Origin: Astrocystis sublimbata
Taxonomy: Eukaryota; Ascomycota; Sordariomycetes; Xylariales; Xylariaceae
NCBI GenBank assembly: GCA_022453515.1
Contig: JAJNNY010000016.1
Location: forward strand, 62,001 to 126,000
DNA length: 64,000 nt
Direction: 5' to 3'
Numbering within the stretch: the stretch's first letter is position 1; the number at the start of each line of letters is the position of its first letter. The notes beneath the pieces are model-generated. The model was not told where the DNA came from. It made no database searches and saw only the letters and a list, made by a program, of their open reading frames with translations. Below, one piece after another: positions 10,119 to 20,189 of the stretch. Position numbers and translations under genes: made by a program.

Positions 10119-12272
10119 TTACTCTTCGCCCTTCCCGCCAGTAGCACCAGTCTTTGCGTCCGTCCCTCCCCTTCCCCTATCGTCCTCGCCGTCGACGTCC
10201 ATTTCACAGCGAAGCGGGGAAGGCGGTGTGAGGCGGGGTTCCGGAGATGGCGAGGGGCTGTCATCGTCGTCGTGGTGGTCTATGAGCATCGCCATATCTC
10301 TATCTACTGCTTCCTGGTCATGGTCATGGTCATGGTCATCTCCAGGAGCGGGCGCGCTGTGTAGATTCGTGTTGTGGTCGTGGTCAATGGTGCCGTAGTG
10401 GTGGTGATGGTGATGGTGATGATGAAGATGATGGGGCGTAAGTAGGCTGACTTGCTCGTGGTGGCTCCCGTGCGACGCTGCTGCCAGTGATGCGTCGGCT
10501 TCGGGGTCTGTTAGCAGCGCCTGGAAGGAATTTGTGTCTTCGTGGTCGCGGGACGGATCGTGGCCCGACACCCCGCGTAGGGCGTGGCTCGGCAGTGCTG
10601 GGTGAGACGTGTGCGGACTGTATTCTAGGTCTTGCGGCGATACAGAGGCGTGGCTTATGTGAGGACTCACGGGGTGTCCGTGATCCGCATGCCGTTGAGC
10701 TACGCGGTGGAAATGCTGCGGAGGCGCGGGACTGTGGAGTGGCTGCGATATTATCTGCGGATCTATGGGGTGGTACATCGAGGAGGTATCGTGCAGAGAA
10801 GCTAACGTCGCTGCGGCGGAGGCGTGGTGCGTTGTCCCGTGAAGGATGAGATGGGGACTAGCCGATGCCTCGAACGCGGGATTGAGGATGGCTGATATGT
10901 CACTAGGATGCGCGTAAGGACTGGGAGTCGCTATGAGATGAGATGTCAGTCCGTGGTGGTGTGGTGCTTCAACTGTTGAGTGGTGTTGCAAGTCAAGCAT
11001 GCTGCTGGCGGCGTCGATGCCATGCGACTCAGACACCGGCAGCAGTTGGGGTGCCATCAGGTCAGCAGGGCGTAGTTCGTTCACTTCATAGAATTGCCGC
11101 GAAACGATATCGAGGTCTTGTGATGGAGTTGGAGTTGCTGTCTGGTATCTATTTGGGTTCTGATCTTGACTGGGAGTCTGATTCTGACTCTGGCTCTGGC
11201 TCTGGCTTTGGACAGAAGGGCTCTTGCCCCCATCCTTGCATTGATCACAAGTCCTAATTACATCGGAGACCGTCTCCTTTATCCGGCTCCAGTGGTGGCT
11301 CTCGGCAATGACGGAAGTGGTCTTGTTGATGCCGGCGTGACCGCCCTCCTCGTGGAACCTCCTGGCAACGGCCATCTGGCGGACTGGGTCGCTGATAACC
11401 TCTTTTCCCTTAAGCATCAGAACGTCGTTGTCGAGGAGCTTATAGTGCGTTGCTGCGCTCCGAAGCCTGCTTTTCTCGGCGCGGTCAGATCCGTTCGGGT
11501 AGCGCCCGTACTTGAGGTAGAATTTGATCTTGTCGAAGCGTTCTTCACTTACAAGTAACGGGTCGCCTCCCTCGCCGGCGTCGGTTCCGAGATCGCGACC
11601 GTAGATGATGGCATCGACGAGACGGTCAGGGTAGGATTTCAGGTTACCGCAGTTCTTGACGCGGCCGATTCGCTTGAAGCCCAGGGCATCCCATATCCTG
11701 CAGGACGCTACGTTGGTCTCGTACACCAGGTTGAAAACCGAGTACGTGTAACCCAGCTTCGGCGCCCAGTCAAGATAGGTCTCGCCCATGAGCCGGCCGA
11801 CACCGCGGTTGCGGGCAGCGTCTGTGACGAGGAACCCGGCGTTGCACACATGGCTGCTTCGCCCGGGGTAATTCGGCTTGATATAGAAGCTGCCCAGGCA
11901 TTCCTGCGACCAGTCCTTGCCCTCAACGACTTCGTCCGGGCTGTCTATCTGGCCAAGGAGCATGATGCCGGCGAAGTTCTGAAGCCAGTACGCAGAGAAC
12001 TTCTCAAAGGGCATGGGGTCTATCATGGGATAGGTGTCACCGCCCTCTATCTCTTTCCCGAACTGGTCAGATAGATAGCGTAGTAACGAGGGCGGCACCT
12101 GTTCGCGGGATACGAAAGGCACCACCGTGGCAATAGTCTGACGGTCCCGGAGGGTGACCTGACGCGGCCGGACATTTTCAGGCAACACCGGCTTGTTAGG
12201 ATCGGGATACGGCGTTTCTCCGGAGACCCGATGGATCGTCGGGGCCGAGGGATCGTCCATGATGGCCGGCAT
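10119..12272 (-). CDS. spt10: Spt10-like GNAT protein with integrase-type zinc finger
   Basis: Intronless, 717 residues. The N-terminal half holds a GNAT acetyltransferase fold: GFLVTDAARNRGVGRLMGE (about 145-163) carries the acetyl-CoA-binding RNRGVGRL loop, and NVASCRIWDALGFKRIGRV (about 187-205) is the typical end of such a domain. Downstream is an H-x4-H-x29-C-x2-C element (His307, His312, Cys342, Cys345) like the zinc domain of retroviral and LTR-retrotransposon integrases. That combination is the signature of yeast Spt10, which uses the HHCC finger to bind histone-gene upstream activating elements. The C-terminal half is low-complexity: a Gln/Ser run near 355-375, then long His-, Ser- and Pro-rich stretches with a histidine tract and an acidic Asp-His segment. 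The role as a histone-gene activator is inferred from the architecture. A retroelement-derived protein is unlikely because the GNAT domain is well formed and there is no reverse transcriptase or integrase core. Confidence 0.82.
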   Translation of the reverse strand: MPAIMDDPSAPTIHRVSGETPYPDPNKPVLPENVRPRQVTLRDRQTIATVVPFVSREQVPPSLLRYLSDQFGKEIEGGDTYPMIDPMPFEKFSAYWLQNFAGIMLLGQIDSPDEVVEGKDWSQECLGSFYIKPNYPGRSSHVCNAGFLVTDAARNRGVGRLMGETYLDWAPKLGYTYSVFNLVYETNVASCRIWDALGFKRIGRVKNCGNLKSYPDRLVDAIIYGRDLGTDAGEGGDPLLVSEERFDKIKFYLKYGRYPNGSDRAEKSRLRSAATHYKLLDNDVLMLKGKEVISDPVRQMAVARRFHEEGGHAGINKTTSVIAESHHWSRIKETVSDVIRTCDQCKDGGKSPSVQSQSQSQSQNQTPSQDQNPNRYQTATPTPSQDLDIVSRQFYEVNELRPADLMAPQLLPVSESHGIDAASSMLDLQHHSTVEAPHHHGLTSHLIATPSPYAHPSDISAILNPAFEASASPHLILHGTTHHASAAATLASLHDTSSMYHPIDPQIISQPLHSPAPPQHFHRVAQRHADHGHPVSPHISHASVSPQDLEYSPHTSHPALPSHALRGVSGHDPSRDHEDTNSFQALLTDPEADASLAAASHGSHHEQVSLLTPHHLHHHHHHHHHYGTIDHDHNTNLHSAPAPGDDHDHDHDQEAVDRDMAMLIDHHDDDDSPSPSPEPRLTPPSPLRCEMDVDGEDDRGRGGTDAKTGATGGKGEE

Positions 12273-13259
12273 CTTCGGTGCCCAATGCCACTTCTATGTC
12301 TCTATATGCGTGCCCGTTATCCAACCGGGTTCAAAGGTGCAAGTCTGCAAGAGTGAGAAGCCGGATTCTGTATGATATCCACACATTAGTTAGTACCTCG
12401 GTCCGGGGGTGCGACTAATACACTCTACAGCGACATCGGGGTCACCATTCATTCTCACCAGACAAATGTCACCGTAACACAAGTCACAGCATTGGGCGAA
12501 AACAACGTTGAGGTCGTCTCAAAATTGGCCCAGAAACACGCCATACATCTCAAGGACAAATTTCATATATAGGGGTTCAACCTTGAGCGTCGGCCTCGAG
12601 GTTCTGAATATCCCTCTGCCGATGATGAAAGGAATGTACATGAGGGGTTCATTGGGGGGGTCAGGTCTGGGCTCCTCGCTCGTCGACTGTTGTCTTGGCC
12701 GGCTAATCCGCGGAGGGCGACACGCCAGTGCACGCTACCTACCTAGGTAGGTACAGTATCGCTGGCCCTGTCTTGTGTTCTCTTTCTTGGCAATCTAACC
12801 CCTTCGGATATTACGAAATCCAATTGGCAGTCTCAGGGGGGTATAGTACAGCATAGCCGTATTTCAACAATAGAACGTCCGTCAGGTTACCTAGGTACCT
12901 AGTTCATTTTAGTCAATGGGGCATTCGAAGTTGATTAAATTCGAAAGTACTTTGTAGTACCTAGGTAGAAAGGGTTCCTCATAACAGACATCATCACCTC
13001 AAAGCTGTAATTACGAAATTCATCGTGAGCAACAGAAGTCGAAAGAAAAAGAGAGGTAGAAGAAAAGGATGAAATAAACATGTCTTCTGAGATTAGCTTC
13101 GCGCTTACGCAGACGCTATATATACAGACATACTTGATCCTATCACCATACAGCTAACATAAACCGAGAGCCGAGTTGCAACATCGACTGCGAGATCCAA
13201 CTCTGCTCGGCCTCCAACCACACCCAGCCGTGCCCTTAGCTCCCGGTAATACCCATTCA
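12273..13259. other. intergenic with palindromic motifs
   Basis: This is the upstream region of the Spt10-like gene and downstream region of the Dal5-like permease. It contains three perfect TACCTAGGTA decamers, at 12740-12749 (inside an 18-bp palindrome), 12888-12897 and 12958-12967, the densest group in the window. No gene is seen. Confidence 0.55.
12736..12753. repeat. 18-bp perfect palindrome TACCTACCTAGGTAGGTA
   Basis: The sequence equals its own reverse complement over 18 bp. It is the longest example of a motif family dispersed through the intergenic DNA of this window. Function unknown. Confidence 0.9.
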
Positions 13260-15629
13260 CTAGTGAGCAAATCTGAAATCCAACCTCCTGCTGCCGACGT
13301 CGTTCGTATTCTCAATGTAGTCGTTCTGCTCATTCTCGGACATGGCATTCCAGACCTTCTCACGCTGCTTGTTGCGCCAGACGTAATACACCTTTGTGAG
13401 GATGAAGGCAGCGATCGCCACGATGTTGATGGCGAACAGGGCGCTGTTACCCCTATGGTACAGCGGCTTGTCGTCGTCTCGGTATATGAAGTTCGCGGCG
13501 ATGTTTCCAGCCTGGACTGCCATCTTTATTCGAGAAAAGGGTTAGCTCATGAAACTTGAGGAATAGGAATTCTGCCTTGGGTAATTATGCAAAAACCGGG
13601 CTAATCAACTCACATTGTAAACTGCTGCGGAAACACCTCTTGTGCCCACGCTGTTGGAATTTCTCGATACCCATGCGACCACGATTGCATCTGAGATAGT
13701 GAGCAGTTAGTTTTGGCAAGTAGAAATCCAAGCTCTTGGACACTTACGGCAGTACGGATACGATAGCAAGACCGTAATGAGCGCATATGTGCCCCAGGCA
13801 TCGTGGACGGTTCCCGGCCACCACCGCAACGCCAGCAAGGTGGGGAATATCCAGAGGTTTTGCAGCGATGACACCAGAGTTCGCTCGCCTGCCCAGTCAG
13901 AAAGACGAGTGAGCAGGAGAAGGGTGATGATGTGAAACACATTCTATCGCGATTGTTAGTATCAGAATAAACTCAAGCCGAGAAAATGGATGGCTGGGTC
14001 GTAGGAGGAACTCACGTAGGGAATTGTCAGGAGATTGGTCGTGAAGGTATCGAATCCGGTCCCTTTCAGGATGAGCGTGATGTATTTCGACGGAGGGGCC
14101 TGCGGGATGTAGGCGAGGAAGCCGATCAAGTACAGCGGCCAGAGGTCGTAGTCTTTGAGGCAGGTCCAAAGGATGCTAGGGGTAATTGCTTGGCGGTTGT
14201 TCATGTCACCTTTGGACGGGTCGTCGCGCAGGACTCGATTCACTGATAAGAGCAGCCGAGGTCAGTGAAAACCGTCCTTAATGAGACCCATAAGAGTTTT
14301 GAGCGCCTCAAAAGCTGACATTGATAAAAGAGAGAAAAGAAGAGAGAAAATGGTTCTTACCAACAATGGCGACTTCACGGTCTGTGAACCAACCGTTTGG
14401 CCTAAACCATGTCTTGGTCTGCACCGCAGAAGCCGGCATCATGAAGAAAGAGGCAACACCGATCTGCAAGCTTCATTAGCTTTTCCTCGTACTCCGCCCA
14501 CATAATTTGATAAGTGGCTGGGACTCCAGGAATAATGCAATATCAACTTACTGTGAATGTGATGATACCCTCAATGAGGAACAACCACCTCCATCCAGCC
14601 CAACCTGCAACACCGCGCAAGTGTAGCAGAGCGAAAGCCAGGAGAGATGTGACCACACCCGTCAGTGATAGGGTTGTCCAGAAGTAGCTGTCAGTCAGGT
14701 AGTTAGCGACCACTCGCAACTCAGTGTGGATGATCTGGAATTTGCGCACCTTAGACGGATGGGCAGCTCCCGAGAGGTATAGAAGTACGACAGCCATAGC
14801 ACAACGTCCGGGATGAAACCGCCCTGAGAACCCGACAATGTTAGCAAGTAGTTCGTGACACATGCGTAGGTAAATATAAACATGAGTTATAATCCAATTG
14901 AGAAATACGTACCTCAAGAACTCCTAGAATAGCCCTAGTCGCAAAGAAACTTCCGCGTCCGCTGATGAGGCACTGTAGGGAAGCGACGATTGACCACAGG
15001 CAGATCTGCGCCGGGACCCAACGATCAGGACCTAACTTCTTCGAGATGAGCTGGGAAGGAAGTTCCGCGAAGAAGAAGGCGACTAGAAAGATGGTGTTTC
15101 CGATGTTGTAATCTGGCTCAAGAGTTAGACAACAAAACATTCCGACTGCAATTACAGACTCGTGACACACCATTCGTATTCATATGCAGATCGTCCAGGA
15201 AATTGTCTGAGATGACCTGGGTGAGGTTGTTTCGGTCCACCTGGAGAGCGAAGAACATAGTACACTGTTTCTCGACATTAGTATGATGACAGTGATATTG
15301 AATAGAAGTTTTGTTCATACAGCCCACAAGCACACTCTCCAATCTACTTTTCGAATCACTCGTTTCTCTTCTTCCTCGGTCCACTCCAACGTGGGATCAA
15401 AGGCATGACGACACTCGTACTCGCAGTCGTCGTACACCTTCTTCCACTTGGCGGCGACATGGGGGTTGGCGAAGGGGTTGACCTTGAGCGGTCGCGTCTC
15501 ATCAGAGGACAACGAGTCGGCCGAGGAGTTTATGCTGGCTTTCTTGTCTTCGAGGTACGATGCCGACTTTGAGATGACAACCGGGCTCTCGGTGACAGGT
15601 ACGGACCCCTGAATCGGTGGTACTGCCAT
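13260..15629 (-). CDS. anion:cation symporter MFS protein, Dal5/Tna1 type
   Basis: Plasma-membrane permease of the allantoate/nicotinate family (major facilitator superfamily). Ten exons (15629-15321, 15264-15171, 15112-14913, 14823-14750, 14687-14552, 14463-14361, 14242-14016, 13943-13748, 13690-13614, 13523-13260) join in frame to 559 residues. Family landmarks in order: [20 protein letters not shown] in helix 1, [65 protein letters not shown] in the central loop, [18 protein letters not shown], and the C-terminal RRLDFRFAH. Tna1 carries nicotinic acid and Dal5 carries allantoate, ureidosuccinate and dipeptides; the substrate here cannot be assigned. Three GATA-type sites lie about 190-250 bp upstream of the start, which fits nitrogen control. 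Start at 15629 (MAVPPIQG) is preferred; an in-frame Met also exists at 15656. Confidence 0.93.
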
Positions 15630-17691
15630 CTTGGCGGGTTTATTGCAGCGGCGCACACACGGATCGGCTTGTCTAGGGGTAGGGTGATATCATCAAGCAT
15701 CGAGGACTGCGGCGGAACGGTTGCGAGGGTTGCACAATCTATTTATTTTAAAGTCGTTCGCTCCACGGGCTGTCCGTCTCATCCATCTACCCATAATTAC
15801 CTCCATACGGACGTGACGATAAAATTTCGGGCTTATCTCCATTTTCGCAGGATAGAGCAGGTCTATTCGATTATCTCCAATGGCGTAATATGTGGCTGTC
15901 CCGTCGCGAGTGGTTGATCGTCCGTTCGTACTGTAATTTGGTTGGGGCCCCCTTGCGCGCACGCCTACGACGACAAAATTGCGTGATATGCCCCCAAGAT
16001 GCAAGCGGATGGCGTCAACCACCCAAACCCCTCACCACCGAAGCACAACGTCGCAGATAACATCCAGCTGCGCGATCTCTCACTGGATAGAAAGTGTTCG
16101 TCGATATCGTCAAGGTCTAGAACTTGGTAGGGCGATTCTTCCTTTTGCATGAAGATCTCGGGTGACTGGTGCCGTGGCCTTTGGGACCAAGCTCTGGCGT
16201 GCGACGCGACTTCATGGGGTCAGCTACTATAGACGAAGACGCTATGTCTGAGCTACATGGGAGAGATGATATCGAATGTTTTTCTGCCTTAGACACAGCC
16301 TATATCGCCGACGACCTAACGAAGCCAGGAGACGTCCAACGAGGAGCCACCTAGTCGAGCTTCGCGATCATTGCTGGTGCTATCTTCGCCTCACATCGAG
16401 AAGCACTCATAATAGTCCAGCCCGTCACCCTTGCACCAGCGATGAAATTCTCAAATCAAAGGCTCAGTTCCACTTCATCTAAAGTAGTTCGCATGAACCC
16501 CTGCCCCAGCAAAGAGCTGGCCACTGGGGCGATTCCAATGTGAAGATCGGGATTTGGAACGTCTGATCGGTTGGTGACACCTCGGCTCAAGATAAAGACG
16601 ATGGCACTGGCTTCGAGATAATAAATACAGTGGCGCTTGCTGGTCACCGTTACGACGCTGTTGGTCAAAATATGTTGTCCCTTCGCCTATGCTTGCACGC
16701 CCCATCCCGTAGAAGGAACTAGGCAATATGTTACCGAGATCCTGGGCCTTCTGCTGGTATATGCTTTTCGATGCGTCTATTGTGCGATAGAGTTGTACTG
16801 CATGTATCTACTGAGTTAGTCGTATTGACAACGGGGTGTATATGGATATGTCGATATATCATGCATTGCATGGAGACGGCCTTGATTATGTAGTCTCGTT
16901 GCGGAGCACCTTGGTATTGATCAAAGCTCCATCTCTTCGCCTGCACTCCTTATTCCGAGAGCTTCAATCGAGTATCTATAAGACATGACCCCAGACCAGC
17001 TATGTGGTCATGTCGAATCATGACGGGGCTTCAGTCACAGCCTTGGAAATTAGCATTATATAGCGGAATAAATACCTGGGTCGTTCGGCCTTATTTGTGG
17101 GATACGGTCAGTACTGTTCGATTTAGGTTAGTTGTTCTTTGTGGATTGCTTGGGCAATGGCGTGCGATATGGTGCAGTTTCATCGTGCGAGCAAAGGAAT
17201 GTCTCGACTCCGCAAATCTGGCCGGCCATGTTCATTCAGCCCACTCGATATCCGCAAGCCGAGCTAAGTGGACCACGCACACTTGAGGAGGCCGTACATG
17301 CCTCCTCCGTGCGTTGCATATAACCAGACGGCAGAATCATTCGCATCCAAAACGCTCGATGTTGATACTATTGGGTTGCCAGCACTTCATCTGGGTGAAG
17401 GATAGAGCCCTAGTAATAAAAGCACATTCGAGAGCATGCTGTCTTGAAACTTGAAAGGGCGACTTGGCATACCCATATTCGAAGCCTTGGGTTGCACATC
17501 TTGTTGATATAGTAGGTACATGTGGTTTCGTATATACATACATCGTAGACGTACACTAGTAGACCACTAAGGCCGTCAATTAGCTTCAGCCTTACCCTCG
17601 GTCTAGACCTTTCGATTTTCATCATGCCATGTTGTGCCTTGATTGACACGAAGAAGGAGATATCTTGTAGCACGTCAACAGAGGTCTTCCG
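15630..17691. other. intergenic, 2.1 kb
   Basis: This is the promoter side of the Dal5-like permease and the 3' side of the uS2m gene. Apart from the GATA-site group near 15.8 kb I find no supported feature. Open frames here are short, overlapping on both strands and without recognisable domains. Confidence 0.5.
15817..15876. promoter_or_regulatory. cluster of three GATA-type sites upstream of the Dal5-like permease
   Basis: CGATAA at 15817-15822 on the plus strand, AGATAAG on the minus strand at 15832-15838 and AGATAA on the minus strand at 15871-15876 all match the HGATAR consensus of fungal nitrogen regulators (AreA/Nit2). They sit 190-250 bp upstream of the permease start. The family is commonly under nitrogen catabolite control, so a regulatory role is plausible, but short sites also occur by chance. 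Confidence 0.45.
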
Positions 17692-19180
17692 CTACGGCCG
17701 ATTCTCGGATAGGTCAGTCGGGGCACCTTGATTCTCCTCAACCCCCTCACCCTCCTCGCCCTCCTCGCCCTCCAAATACTCCTCAATCTCCTCATCGCCA
17801 ATTTCCCCAATTTCCCTGAGGGCCTCTTCTTCAATGACATCGCCGCTTTTCTCGCCTTCCCTCTCGGCGATCTTGCGGTTGATGGTTACTGTAGCATTCC
17901 GCGTTAGTAAATGCGAGACTGAGGCTGATTGATGCTGCCCTTGGACGCGCCGTAGCTCAGTGTAGTATTGTGTAATGAAAAGCATCCGGAGATGAGATCA
18001 CTTCGGCCCGGCTGATAGAAAGGGCATGGCATGAAATACTTACTGAACTTCTTTACATCCGCGGGCGTTTCCCAGTTTACAATGCCCAACTTGGCGTCTT
18101 CAAGACGTCGCTTGTGGCCAGCCTCACCAGCACGACCCAGCACGCCGCCGATGACAGCCAAGCAACGTAAACTGTAGAAAACTGAGATTAGTCTCGTCGG
18201 TGGCAGGGCAAGTGAATGCGACCAGGAGCGGCGCGAGCTGGATAAACACACCTGTCGTCGTTTGCGGGGATCGCGTACGTGACCCATGTGGGCTCCGTGT
18301 TCGTATCGATGACACCGATGGTGGGCACGTTGGCAAGCGCACACTCGTGCAGGAGGGTGTAGTTCTCCAGAGGGTTGAGGCAAACGACGAGATCGGGAAC
18401 CAGGGGGAGGCGTTCATTCAGGTGGCGGTCGAACCCGACGAGGGGCTCGTCGTTCTCGTCAACCATCTGGATAGGCATGCCGTTGAGGATGACATCGCTG
18501 TTGGTGATGGAGCCGGGGATCCACTTGGTGAACAGATGGCAGGAGTGGGCGAGGCGGGCGGCCTGGGTGACGATCTGGGTCTGGCCGGGACGGGTGCCGA
18601 CGAAGAGCATCAGACCGCCGCGGTAGGCGACCTCCTCGACGACGCGGGCGGCGCGGCGCAGGTGGGCGGCGACCTGCTCGAGGGCGATGATGTGGATGCC
18701 CTGGCGGATGCCGTAGATGTAGCGGGCGTTGGCCGGGTTCCAGAGCGAGGTGTGATGGCCCATGTGGGCCTGCGAGGCCATCAGCAGCTCGAGGGTGACG
18801 TCCTTGGGGCCCGGCGGGTTGCGGAAGAGGTCGCCGGGGCGGTAGCTGTTCACGACGACGGTGCCGAGAGGGTCGATCTGGCGCTTCAGCTGCTGGCCGC
18901 GGTGGTAGTTCTCGGCCGTCTTGTCGACCTCGTTGGCCTTCCGCCGACGGCTTGACTTGGCATTGGCGATGAAGATGGCGGGGGGGCTCGGGCTAAGCCC
19001 AAGGTTCGACGTCTCGGCGCTGGACGTCTCGCCGATGGCGACGGCGTTGGCGTTGGACGTTCTGGGGTTCGACGTGCCGAGGACGGTCTCGGTGAGACCT
19101 GGGACACCCGCTCGTGTCGTCGCAGGGTGTGTCGTCGCAGGGTGTGTCGTCGCAGGGTGTGTCGTCGCAGTCGACGCCAT
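17692..19180 (-). CDS. mrp4: mitochondrial small-subunit ribosomal protein uS2m (Mrp4)
   Basis: uS2 homologue of the mitochondrial ribosome, which helps bind mRNA on the small subunit. Three exons (19180-18252, 18171-18044, 17888-17692) give 417 residues, longer than bacterial S2 because of both ends. The S2 core is clear: LLMASQAHMGHHTSLWNPAN, IYGIRQGIHIIALEQVAAHL, GGLMLFVGTRPGQTQIV, LVPDLVVCLNPLENYTLLHE, VPTIGVIDTNTEPTWVTYAI and, after the first intron, CLAVIGGVLGRAGEAGHKRR. The N-terminus is Thr/Ala/Ser-rich with a three-fold TTHPA repeat at residues 6-20, presumably part of a mitochondrial presequence. The C-terminus is strongly acidic (EEYLEGEEGEEGEG). Start at 19180 has a good context (CAGCCATGG), but the repeat makes the exact N-terminus uncertain. 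Confidence 0.93.
19121..19165 (-). repeat. 15-bp in-frame tandem repeat in mrp4
   Basis: There are three perfect copies of a 15-bp unit, with a partial fourth, encoding Thr-Thr-His-Pro-Ala in the predicted presequence of the uS2m gene. The period is a multiple of three, so copy-number change would keep the frame. Likely polymorphic between strains. Confidence 0.85.
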
Positions 19181-20189
19181 GGCTGGCGGCTGTGTGGAGA
19201 GGCCCCGTGCCCGTAGACATGCCCATGCCCGTCTGGCTGTCGACGGGGAGGCATCGCATCGTCAGCCGTGTTCGTGTTGGTGGAAAATGGCAGTCCAAGG
19301 CTACATACCATGGCGGGCGCCAGCGCCGGATTTCCTTATTATCATGGCCGGAGGCGTGGTCTGGCTGGCGACCGATGGCTTGCTGCAAACGGTCTTGTGA
19401 CGTTCAGCAACCTGGAGGTGGACCGCAGGGCAAAGGGCGAACAAGTATGTACAATTGGTTGTAAATGTAAAGTCGCAAAGGGTGCTCCCCACCGTCAAAT
19501 TTGGTCGCGCTCCGGAAAACCGACCTGGGCGAGGGAGGGCGGTGGGGGCCTAGCTCGCCTGGGTAGCTGGCCTGGGATCATAAGGTTGAAGAGCGGGGCG
19601 GGAAAGGCCCCCACCGAGTCCCCCCCCACCTTCCGAGCCCTCATCTATCTCTATTGGGCCCGCCTGCTGGGACGGCCTTGACTGCCGGTGAAGATGAACG
19701 CGAGAGAAAGAAGTCAAAGATATCGGTAAGTATACCTACATGTAGGAATTTTTGACTTTTCTTTCTTCCAAGGCATACATGAGCTTCCTGGCAAGTACAG
19801 CCATTACTACTAGGTGCATACCTAAGGGAGGTAGGTACACACAGACTGACGCAATAAAGTATATATAGGTAGCCAGCCGGAAGCAAATGATGCTGTGTGA
19901 TCGGGGCTATCATTGAAAATCCCAGTCAAAGCCAGATGTATAGGGTGCTTGGAGCATTTTGCGAATACCTACAAGATATTTCTAATTCTACGGGGCGTTA
20001 TGGTGAGGCAACTAGGTGACTGCCTACATGTAGGCATTGCGCAGTGCCGATCTCTCCCTCCATTGACGCTTGACTTGTTCACAGTTCAATCCCAACAAGC
20101 GTCGGCATGCTGGACTCGGAGCTCAGAATAAAACAGGGCCGTTGACTCTACAGGTTAGGTATGCATCCAGAATAATAAGCCTTGACTAA
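19181..20189. other. intergenic, 1.0 kb
   Basis: This is the upstream region of the uS2m gene and 3' region of the CBS-PB1 gene. Contains TACCTACATGTAGG-type palindromes near 19.73 and 20.02 kb and no supported gene. Confidence 0.5.

Noticed and set aside
18200..18955. 251-codon open frame on the plus strand opposite the uS2m gene.
   Set aside because: It mirrors a GC-rich, conserved exon on the other strand; its product has no family resemblance. A shadow frame.
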